From positions 1-10,088 of the forward strand of contig CAJTLX010000080.1 of the NCBI GenBank assembly GCA_910577165.1: DNA of 10,088 bases, given 5' to 3'. A model generated the notes under the pieces. That model was not told the DNA's origin and did not search any database. It was given only the letters and a program-made list of their open reading frames with translations. Positions 1-6,261 of the stretch are shown piece by piece. Within the stretch, counting starts at the first letter, position 1. Each line of letters opens with the position of its first letter. A program made the translations under genes and the position numbers. The DNA comes from an uncultured Lachnospiraceae bacterium. Its GTDB lineage: Bacteria > Bacillota > Clostridia > Lachnospirales > Lachnospiraceae.

Positions 1-23
1 TTCATCTGCACGAGGCTGCGCAT

Positions 24-54
24 AAAAAGAACTGCCACGGATTCGCGGCAGTTC
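24..54 (-). terminator. intrinsic terminator, minus strand
   Basis: GAACTGCC (29-36) pairs with GGCAGTTC (47-54) in a perfect 8-bp stem. On the minus strand the stem is followed at once by five T residues (24-28). On the plus strand it is followed by CCAAAACGGGG, so it is not a plus-strand terminator. Confidence 0.6.
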
Positions 55-148
55 CCAAAACGGGGAGGATAAGTATTTTTCCCTTATCTTTTGTAACAGC
101 CGGAACCGGAGGGGGGATTCCGGAACCGGCACCACAACTTGAGTGGAT
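24..148 (-). ncRNA. candidate small RNA or leftward leader RNA
   Basis: Read on the minus strand, this segment runs from just downstream of a -10-like TATACT (155-160) to an intrinsic terminator. Between them it can form a GC-rich hairpin (99-109 with 120-130, two A-A mismatches in the middle) and a hairpin of GATAAG with CTTATC (68-73 with 83-88). The expected RNA is about 125 bases. No minus-strand protein gene lies to the right that could own the terminator, so the transcript must start inside this region. It may be a free small RNA, or an attenuated leader of a minus-strand gene left of the window. I do not recognise it as 6S RNA, SRP RNA or a known riboswitch class. The sequence shows the hairpins and T tract; the transcript is inference. 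Confidence 0.35.
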
Positions 149-154
149 ATTTCA

Positions 155-185
155 AGTATAACCGGATTTTTGGAAACTATGCAAA
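155..185 (-). promoter_or_regulatory. possible minus-strand promoter for the left-edge RNA
   Basis: The minus strand reads TATACT at 155-160, five of six matches to the -10 consensus. A weak -35 candidate, TTTGCA (180-185), lies 19 bases upstream; TTGCAT at 18 bases is the alternative. The -10 is good and the -35 poor. The site would place the transcript start near 148. It overlaps the upstream region of the rightward gene at 223. Confidence 0.3.
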
Positions 186-222
186 AAGAAAACAGGAAAA
201 TAAAAAGAAATGAGGGATGATC

Positions 223-726
223 ATGAGTTTGTTGCAGGAATGGAGAGAGGAAGCCTATTCGCAGGATATGAATAAGAAGGAGGGTCAGCTTTACTGGGGC
301 AATTATTTTGCAATTGAGAAGGGGATCTATGAAAAGATTTTGGCAAACCCTAATGAGGTAGTGACTGGCACGCTAAAGGAACTGGCAGAAAATTATGGCA
401 CTTCCATAAAAATAATGACTGGATTTTTGGACGGGATCAACGACAGTTTGATCCATCCAAATCCGATCGAGGAGATGACGGAGGACACCAAAGTAAATCT
501 TGGCTTTGACAAGGAGATCTTATATAAGGAAATGGTGAAAGCGGAAGCGGACTGGCTTTACAATCTGCCGGTCTGGGATGAACTTTTGTCAAAGGAGCGC
601 AGAAAGGAGCTTTATCTGGAGCAAAAGAAATCCGGCACCGTGGTAAAGAGCAAAAAGATAGGCAGAAACGATCCTTGTCCTTGTGGAAGCGGAAAGAAAT
701 ATAAGTTCTGCTGTGGAAGGGGATAA
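223..726 (+). CDS. SEC-C zinc-motif protein of unknown role
   Basis: A 167-residue protein whose last 20 residues form a SEC-C motif: GRNDPCPCGSGKKYKFCC, with cysteines at 152, 154, 163 and 164 (C-x-C-x8-C-C). This motif, known from the SecA C-terminus and YecA-type proteins, binds one zinc and often mediates ribosome or protein contacts. The rest is a mainly charged, apparently helical N-terminal domain rich in Glu and Lys, with no signal peptide or membrane segment, so a cytosolic protein is expected. I chose the ATG at 223 because GAGGG at 212-216 sits 6 bases upstream; the in-frame ATG at 217 would abut that ribosome site and have none of its own. The gene stands 101 bases upstream of the glycoside-hydrolase-like gene in the same direction and could share its transcript. 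The motif is certain. The cellular function is not known from sequence. Confidence 0.88.
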   Translation: MSLLQEWREEAYSQDMNKKEGQLYWGNYFAIEKGIYEKILANPNEVVTGTLKELAENYGTSIKIMTGFLDGINDSLIHPNPIEEMTEDTKVNLGFDKEILYKEMVKAEADWLYNLPVWDELLSKERRKELYLEQKKSGTVVKSKKIGRNDPCPCGSGKKYKFCCGRG

Positions 727-753
727 AAAAGCGAAAAGGGCATATGCTGAAAG

Positions 754-793
754 AGGAAACCGGCGGCAGGGAAAATCCTGATGCCGGTTTCCT
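754..793 (+). other. long intercistronic hairpin lacking a T tract
   Basis: GGAAACCGGC (755-764) pairs perfectly with GCCGGTTTCC (783-792). The stem extends inward through CAGG with CCTG (767-770 with 777-780) after one wobble and one mismatch, leaving an AAAA loop. The following bases CTTAAACTG do not form a T tract, so this is a poor intrinsic terminator. It may protect mRNA ends, give partial termination, or mark a processing point between the SEC-C gene and the next gene. Confidence 0.5.
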
Positions 794-827
794 TAAACTG
801 TGGTAAAGGGAAGAATGAGGTGGTTAG

Positions 828-2321
828 ATGGGCAGGAGAAAAGGCGGATTAGATTTTACAAGGGACTATCATCGCAGAAGGAAGATTAAAGGCAAAGAAA
901 TCGTTCTGATGCTTTTTATTTTTCTGGCGGCACTTGCAATGGGGATATTTGTTTTCTTTACTCTAAAGAAGCACTTAAACCAGCCGGAAGCAGAGGAGAA
1001 AACTCCGGATCCGGCACCGACAAGGATGGTGGAAGATAATACAAATACAGAGAAAGATGAGGAAAACAGCGAGGGGGAGCCACAGGTTGCTGGTCCTTAC
1101 GGGATGTGGGTGGTTCCTGCCAAGGAGGATGAGGTGGAAGTGGAAATTCCAGAGGAGGAACTCTGGATGGAAGATTTTGTTGATAACAGAAAGAAAACGC
1201 GCAGCAAGGGTATTTATATGACCTCGGACGCACTCAGAAACCGATTCGACTATATTTTGGAATTGATGGATGATACAGAATTAAATACCGTGGTTATTGA
1301 TATCAAGGACGATGATGGGCGGCTGACCTATGCGATGACGGGAGAGTTGATTGACAGTTTTGGCACGGCGCGCTCCTTTATCCCGGATATTGAGGGTTTT
1401 GTAAAAACAATGAAGGAACACAATGTCTATCTGATCGCCCGCGTGGTTGCGTTTAAAGATCCTCTTTTGGTGCGGACAAAGCCGGAGCTTGGACTGCATC
1501 TAAGTGATGGGAGTGTATACAAGGACTATAAGGGCTTAGGATGGCTGAATCCGACAAAACAGGAAGTTCTTGACTACTATGTTGAGATCGCACAGAATAT
1601 TGCGGATATCGGATTCGATGAGATCAATTTTGACTATGTGCGTTTTCCCACAGAGGGAAAGATCTCCGAATTAGTGTACGGGGATGGGGAGATGACAAAA
1701 ATTGAGGCAATCTCGGCGGCGGTGAAATATATGTGTGAAAAAATTAAGCCGATGGGGATTTTTGTCTCCGCGGATCTTTTTGGCGCAGTGATCCGCAGTG
1801 CCGTGGATCAGAGAATTGTCGGGCAGGATTATCAGGAGTTAGCACTGTATTTAGATTATATCTGTCCAATGATCTATCCTTCACATTATTCGGATGGATA
1901 CTACGGGATTGAGCATCCGGACACGGAGCCTTACAATATGATTTACGCGGCACTTTCCGACTCAAACAAGGTACTCTCCGGGATTCCGGAATATCGTAAA
2001 CGTGCGGAAGTGCGACCGTGGCTTCAGGATTTTACGGCTTCCTATCTGCGGCATTATATTAAATACGGACCAAAACAGGTGCGTGAGGAGATTGAAGCGA
2101 CTTACGACAGCGGGCATTCCGGATGGCTGTTGTGGAATGCGGCAGTCAATTATACCAAGGGTGCATTAATGACTGAGGAAGATGCGGATTATGCATATGC
2201 GCATCGCCCAACTCCGACACCAAGCCCGACACCTACAATCCCTATTCCGACAAAGATGCCGAATGCGGGGCAGTTTATCGATTCGCCGTGGAAGAAGGGG
2301 GAGGATGCGACAGAAAAGTAA
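828..2321 (+). CDS. membrane-anchored putative glycoside hydrolase (DUF4015-like)
   Basis: A 497-residue protein. A basic N-terminus (RRRKIKGK, 16-23) precedes one transmembrane segment at about 25-46, predicting a type II anchor with the bulk outside. An acidic, Pro/Glu-rich linker covers about 52-120. The catalytic-like domain runs from about 127 to 445 and starts with KGIYMTSDALRN. It carries hallmarks of the putative glycoside hydrolase TIM-barrel family DUF4015: VVIDIKDDDG (155-164), GFDEINFDYVRFP (262-274, acidic residues likely at the active site), YICPMIYPSHY (344-354) and GWLLWNA (432-438). The C-terminus has a PTPTPSPTPT linker (461-470) and a short tail, as is common on exported Clostridia proteins. 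GAGGTGG at 817-823 supports the start. The two downstream genes also encode exported proteins, suggesting a surface cluster. The family match is strong. The substrate is unknown and hydrolase activity is inferred only. Confidence 0.85.
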   Translation: MGRRKGGLDFTRDYHRRRKIKGKEIVLMLFIFLAALAMGIFVFFTLKKHLNQPEAEEKTPDPAPTRMVEDNTNTEKDEENSEGEPQVAGPYGMWVVPAKEDEVEVEIPEEELWMEDFVDNRKKTRSKGIYMTSDALRNRFDYILELMDDTELNTVVIDIKDDDGRLTYAMTGELIDSFGTARSFIPDIEGFVKTMKEHNVYLIARVVAFKDPLLVRTKPELGLHLSDGSVYKDYKGLGWLNPTKQEVLDYYVEIAQNIADIGFDEINFDYVRFPTEGKISELVYGDGEMTKIEAISAAVKYMCEKIKPMGIFVSADLFGAVIRSAVDQRIVGQDYQELALYLDYICPMIYPSHYSDGYYGIEHPDTEPYNMIYAALSDSNKVLSGIPEYRKRAEVRPWLQDFTASYLRHYIKYGPKQVREEIEATYDSGHSGWLLWNAAVNYTKGALMTEEDADYAYAHRPTPTPSPTPTIPIPTKMPNAGQFIDSPWKKGEDATEK

Positions 2322-2400
2322 AAAAGAGAAGAAATGAAATACTAAAGAAATTGGAACCTTGTGCCGATATAAATTGTAAGGATGTGACAAACAATCAGAT

Positions 2401-2442
2401 CCTGCAGCTGGAGAGCGGGCGGCGGCACTGCGCAGGGCGCGG
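2401..2442 (+). other. GC-rich patch in the leader of the larger secreted protein gene
   Basis: By hand count 34 of 42 bases are G or C, against AT-rich flanks on both sides. The frame of the downstream gene stays open through it back to 2380, but there is no ATG, GTG or TTG there with a ribosome site, so I read it as untranslated leader. CCTGC (2401-2405) can pair with GCAGG (2431-2435). The stretch 2322-2496 has no convincing promoter or terminator. Confidence 0.35.
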
Positions 2443-2496
2443 ATGGCACTGAATAAAAAAACGCTTCAGAGCAGCGGATCAGAATGGAGGATCAAG

Positions 2497-4809
2497 ATGC
2501 AGAAAAAACAAAGTAGGGTGCTTGTCTTCTTGCTTTTGTGGATCGTGGCGATGATTGCAGTGCCATTAGTAAAGGCGGAGGCGGCGGGAACGCTTGAGGT
2601 CGTAGAGATCGACTATGACAAGGAGACACTCACGGTAAGAAGCAGTGCGGGAGATCAATTCCTGGAGTACTCGGATGCAAAGCAGAAGAACTGGGAGCGC
2701 GCTTATGGGAAGTTTGAGGAGAAGGTAGATGCGAGAGCGAATATATCTGGCAATATCTATGTGCTTGATATTTCCTGGGTAAAGAAGACAAAGGACTATG
2801 AACTTACCTTGAGAGGCGATGTGTCCACCACAGTACTCTCTGTAAAATTGCGGATGCAGAACAGGTATTTTAAAGTAAAGTATAATTATCTGACACAGAC
2901 ATTTGACGCAGAAAATTCAAATAACTATCCACTGCAGTGGCGCAAGGCGGATTCTACGATATGGCATGATGTGGTAGGAACAGATGGCACGACAAATGAA
3001 ACGGTAAGCGCGATGAATAAACTCTATGCGAGGGGAGCCTACATCTATGTGCGCACTAAACCGCAAAATGGTACAAGCGCGACAGCGACTGGGGAGCGCC
3101 CGTCAAAAGAGATTAAGGTCAGCTTAAAAAAGCAGGCTTCGGCTCCATCCGTTTCCATGAAGACAGCGGGGATACTGACCGTCAATACCACACAGGAGTA
3201 CCAGATAGCGGGGAATACCACATGGACAAAATGTGATGCGAAGACACTCGATCTTAGAGAAATTGCAACAAAGGCATTTTATCAGGGAGAAACTGCTCCG
3301 GAGGATGTTACAATCTATGTGCGTGTAGCGGCGACGGAAAAGAAGCTTCCATCCGCAAGCACGGTGATCACGGTTAAAGCGCAGGAGGCGGCACCGGTAA
3401 ATGATCCAGCACAGGAGGATAATCAAATTGAATATAGTTTTAAAAATGCGACAGCACTTCAGGTTAAGATTAAGGAAATAAAGAAACCTGGGGAAGATGG
3501 CAAGGATGTAGTAGTAAAAGAAAAGCCATCAAGTAAGAATCCGTATGAGTATACTGTAATAAAACCTGCGGAGGGAGAGAGTACGGTCCCGGCGGACGCA
3601 AAGCCAGCGGAAGATGCAACCTGGACAGCAATCACCGCGGAAACCGTAACGATCAGCGCGGAGAAAGCACCGGAAAATTCGGTTATTTTTATCCGCAAGC
3701 GCGGGCGTTTGGAGAGCAAAGTAGTCTATCAGCCAGAGTCCCAGGTATGCAAGTATACAGTGACAGGATATCCAGAGGGAAGTACAGTGGAATTGGTAGA
3801 TAATCAAGCAACTGACCAGGCATTCGAGGAGACAGTGGATAATAAAACTTATCTTCGTCTTGTAAAAGAACAAGGTGGAACTACTGCTGGTTTGCAGTTT
3901 GTGGTTAAGGTAATTGGTTATGATACAGAGATTAGCAGCATTACTTGCGGCGGAAAGAGCTTATCTTTTACTGCTACAAAGAGCGCGATTACGGATGTGC
4001 CAACAGGAAGTGCCATCACGGTAAATGTTACGGATACATCCGCATACGAAGCGGTATTAAAAGAGTTCAATAAGGATCAGGCAGTAAAGATTACATTAAA
4101 GAATGGGGAAGTGATTTCCGATAAAGTGACGCTGAAAGTGCTTCCGGGAGCATCAGTACAAAAAGAAGAAACATTTGAAGTAATACACAGAATACCGGAT
4201 AAGCAGCAGAGTTTTGAGTTTGTGGTAAAAGCCGGGATGATTAATCAGGGAAAGAATAATACCACTACACCTTCATATACCACTATTGAGGGGATTTATT
4301 TTGAGGATGAAAAACTTGCCGATGGTACTTATACGGTGAACCCAGTTAATGGTGCAGAATCCTATACTGTTACCATTGATGAAAGAGCTTTTGATCATGC
4401 TTTTCTTGATAGTAACATTACATTGGATAAAGCTTATCCGCTGGTGATCAAAATGAGTAACGGACAGGAAGTTCCGGGGATCAGCGTAAAATTACATGAG
4501 AATATGAAAGCAAGTTGGCAAACGATTTCATTCACTGCAGGACAGAAATCTGGAGATGATGATAAAGTAACCTTTACAGGAGCTGGAGTCGGTGTTAGTA
4601 TTAAGAGCATATCATGGAATGGAAGTAGTATTCCGCACAGTGCAAATGGCGGGGCGGATGCCCTGACTGTAACGATTTCAAAGGATAACTGGAATACATT
4701 AAATTTGGATTCTGAGGATACAAAGACAGCACCTGTTATTTTTGAATTTACAGATGGCAGCAAAGTTAGTCGGGCAATGTTGTTGACTTTACAACCAGCT
4801 ACAAACTAA
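2497..4809 (+). CDS. large secreted modular protein, paralog of the next gene
   Basis: With the ATG at 2497 the product has 770 residues. GGAGG at 2486-2490 lies 6 bases upstream, and the protein then begins with a clean signal peptide: MQKKQSR, a hydrophobic core at about 8-25, and a likely cut after AEA near 29. An in-frame ATG at 2443 would put 18 charged residues before the signal and lacks a ribosome site. Residues 33-410 align by eye with most of the downstream protein: shared YSD...W (58-66), DISWVKK (91-97), GDVS (107-110), QWRKADS..W (147-156), IYVR (183-186), RPSKEIKVSL (201-210), LTVNTT (227-232) and NPYEYTV (348-354). Residues 466-767 hold three further diverged repeats found only here. 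There is no LPXTG, SLH or C-terminal membrane segment, so how it stays at the cell, if it does, is unclear. The modules look like beta-sandwich units (inference). I do not recognise a named family. Confidence 0.85.
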   Translation: MQKKQSRVLVFLLLWIVAMIAVPLVKAEAAGTLEVVEIDYDKETLTVRSSAGDQFLEYSDAKQKNWERAYGKFEEKVDARANISGNIYVLDISWVKKTKDYELTLRGDVSTTVLSVKLRMQNRYFKVKYNYLTQTFDAENSNNYPLQWRKADSTIWHDVVGTDGTTNETVSAMNKLYARGAYIYVRTKPQNGTSATATGERPSKEIKVSLKKQASAPSVSMKTAGILTVNTTQEYQIAGNTTWTKCDAKTLDLREIATKAFYQGETAPEDVTIYVRVAATEKKLPSASTVITVKAQEAAPVNDPAQEDNQIEYSFKNATALQVKIKEIKKPGEDGKDVVVKEKPSSKNPYEYTVIKPAEGESTVPADAKPAEDATWTAITAETVTISAEKAPENSVIFIRKRGRLESKVVYQPESQVCKYTVTGYPEGSTVELVDNQATDQAFEETVDNKTYLRLVKEQGGTTAGLQFVVKVIGYDTEISSITCGGKSLSFTATKSAITDVPTGSAITVNVTDTSAYEAVLKEFNKDQAVKITLKNGEVISDKVTLKVLPGASVQKEETFEVIHRIPDKQQSFEFVVKAGMINQGKNNTTTPSYTTIEGIYFEDEKLADGTYTVNPVNGAESYTVTIDERAFDHAFLDSNITLDKAYPLVIKMSNGQEVPGISVKLHENMKASWQTISFTAGQKSGDDDKVTFTGAGVGVSIKSISWNGSSIPHSANGGADALTVTISKDNWNTLNLDSEDTKTAPVIFEFTDGSKVSRAMLLTLQPATN
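2869..3726 (+). repeat. three diverged tandem modules inside the secreted protein (residues 125-410)
   Basis: Three segments of about 80-105 residues follow one pattern: a short beta-like opening, an aromatic Y/W-x-Y/R stretch, S/T-x-x-W, a variable loop, then I-Y/F-V/I-R and a closing beta strand with an Ala-Pro boundary in the first two. The marks are QWRKADS..W and IYVR in the first, YQIAGNTTW and IYVR in the second, and YEYTV, ATW and IFIR in the third. They are visible only as protein repeats; the DNA has diverged. Confidence 0.55.
3892..4800 (+). repeat. three C-terminal protein repeats unique to the larger secreted protein
   Basis: Segments at residues 466-549, 572-668 and 674-767 share a layout: an opening strand (LQFVVKV, FEFVVKAG, ISFTAGQ), a middle I-x-x-I strand with a short loop (ISSITCGGKSL, IEGIYFEDEKL, IKSISWNGSSI), a T-V-x-I/V strand (ITVNVTD, YTVTIDE, LTVTISK), then LKNGEV, MSNGQEV or FTDGSKV, and a closing strand. 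The units are about 85-97 residues each. This is seen by eye; a profile comparison would settle it. Confidence 0.5.
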
Positions 4810-4832
4810 GACGAAAGGCAGGGTATCAAATC

Positions 4833-6176
4833 ATGAAGAATTTAAAAAGAATACAGCAAATGCTGTTGGTTTTATGCCTTGGGCTTTTGATTGCCATGGC
4901 GGGGCGCAGTGCGCGCCTTGCCGCGGCAGATACTGGGGCGACAGAAACTCCTACGGAAACACCAACCCCAGCTCCGGTGCAGGCACAATCCATCGATTAT
5001 GACGATCTTTGGCTCTATGTTGATCCTGGCGAAAATACCATGGTCTATTATAGCGATAAATCAAAGAAAGTATGGTTTGAGGCATTGAGCGCAGAAGTAA
5101 GCAGCGATGCAGTAAGAGCGACGGGAAATGAGGGGCTGTTCTGTATTGATATTTCCTGGATCAAGGCGACATCCAAAGGGGAGATCAACTTAAAGGGCGA
5201 TGTGAACGAAGAGATTGTAAAAGTGGAAATTCCAGCCAGGGAAAGCAAGTACAAGGTAAAGTTTGATAAGAAGAATGGAACATTGACATTTACCAATAAA
5301 CCAAATGGTGTTACCCATTTTGAGTGGCGCAAGGCGACTTCTTACAACTGGTCAGAACCAATTCCAATTGAAGAAGCATTAAAAGGTGGATCAGAAGAAG
5401 AAAGTGAGAACTCTGCATTTTGTAATGAACTGGAAAAACTCCGTGTTTCCGGCGCATCAATCTATGTGCGTATTGTCGGAAAAGATGGGGAACTTACCAC
5501 AACGACAACGGATGGAACATCTACCACAACTTTTGATGCGGGACAGCGTCCGGGCAAAGAGATAAAGATTAATATTACCAAGCGTGCCAACGCGCCAAAG
5601 ATAAAGATTAACGGAGCAAAATTAACGGTAAATACGACCACTTCGATGCAATATTCGACAGATAAGGGAACTACCTGGACGGATACGGGTAAGGCGATGT
5701 CGCTTACTGAAATAGCACCGGGCGCACTTGCTACAGGCACAACTTCTGGAACAGTTCAGACCGTATGGTTCCGCAAAAAGGCAAAGGGAAATACACCGTA
5801 CTCAAAACCATTTGTTTTAACGATTCCGGCACAGCGTCCTGCACCAGCACTTGGACCAGACTTTACTGTAGGAAGCCAGGTTGATAAGTTCTGCCTAACC
5901 TTCCCGACGGCGAGCAAAGCGAACCCATATGAGTATACGGTAGTAAAGACGGGAAGCATATTTAATCCGGCAAAAACTTCATGGAAATCCGTGATAACCG
6001 GCAAACCGATTTCTCTTTCCGTAAAAACTGCACCGCCAGGAAGTACTATTTATGTGCGTCGAAAGGAAATTAAATTGACAAGTAAGAACCCTCAGGAATT
6101 GGCATCTGCTACAACACAGGTAACAGTTACTTTTGCGGTACCAACACCGATTCCGACACCAACTCCAAAGCAATAG
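4833..6176 (+). CDS. secreted modular protein with PT-rich ends, paralog of the previous gene
   Basis: A 447-residue protein with a signal peptide (MKNLKR, hydrophobic core at about 10-23, likely cut near 29-32) and a PT-rich spacer at 38-48 (ETPTETPTPAP). An N-terminal module (53-138) contains YYSDKSKKVW (72-81) and CIDISWIK (104-111). Three diverged modules follow: 139-255 (FEWRKATSYNW, IYVR), 256-338 (LTVNTT, YSTDKGTTW, VWFRKK) and 339-434 (NPYEYTVVK, SWK, IYVRRK). The protein ends in VPTPIPTPTPKQ with no anchor. It matches residues 33-410 of the previous protein module by module, so the pair arose by duplication. It starts 23 bases after that gene's stop, with AGGG at 4820-4823 as ribosome site, so the two are surely co-transcribed. 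A Thr-rich insert (222-233) may be surface exposed. Function is unknown; adhesion or glycan binding is a guess from the architecture. Confidence 0.88.
   Translation: MKNLKRIQQMLLVLCLGLLIAMAGRSARLAAADTGATETPTETPTPAPVQAQSIDYDDLWLYVDPGENTMVYYSDKSKKVWFEALSAEVSSDAVRATGNEGLFCIDISWIKATSKGEINLKGDVNEEIVKVEIPARESKYKVKFDKKNGTLTFTNKPNGVTHFEWRKATSYNWSEPIPIEEALKGGSEEESENSAFCNELEKLRVSGASIYVRIVGKDGELTTTTTDGTSTTTFDAGQRPGKEIKINITKRANAPKIKINGAKLTVNTTTSMQYSTDKGTTWTDTGKAMSLTEIAPGALATGTTSGTVQTVWFRKKAKGNTPYSKPFVLTIPAQRPAPALGPDFTVGSQVDKFCLTFPTASKANPYEYTVVKTGSIFNPAKTSWKSVITGKPISLSVKTAPPGSTIYVRRKEIKLTSKNPQELASATTQVTVTFAVPTPIPTPTPKQ
5247..6134 (+). repeat. three diverged tandem modules inside the smaller secreted protein (residues 139-434)
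   Basis: Same layout as the three modules in the upstream paralog, in the same order: FEWRKATSYNW with IYVR, MQYSTDKGTTW with VWFRKK, and YEYTVVK with SWK and IYVRRK. The matching order shows that triplication happened before the two genes duplicated (inference). Confidence 0.55.
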
Positions 6177-6197
6177 GGGAAATATCAAGCGATAATT

Positions 6198-6244
6198 AAG
6201 ATAGGGGATACTTCGAATATGGAAGTATCCCCTATCTTGTTTTA
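6198..6244. terminator. strong terminator between convergent genes, probably bidirectional
   Basis: A perfect 17-bp stem (6198-6214 with 6222-6238) closes a 7-base loop. On the plus strand it is followed by TTGTTTTATTT, a good T-rich tail that ends the rightward secreted-protein operon. On the minus strand the tail is TTAATTATC, weaker but plausible for glmS, whose stop codon lies 24 bases away. Confidence 0.9.
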
Positions 6245-6261
6245 TTTAATTGATAATTTAT

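Noticed and set aside
217..222. Upstream ATG for the SEC-C protein
   Set aside because: It directly abuts GAGGG, leaving no spacing, while the ATG at 223 is 6 bases from that ribosome site.
744..806. 20-codon open frame starting with ATG between the SEC-C and DUF4015 genes
   Set aside because: It overlaps the strong hairpin at 754-793 almost entirely and its purine-rich stretch is only 3-4 bases from the ATG; it looks like chance.
2443..2496. Earlier in-frame ATG for the larger secreted protein
   Set aside because: No ribosome site precedes it, and it would put 18 extra residues before a clean signal peptide that starts at the well-placed ATG at 2497.
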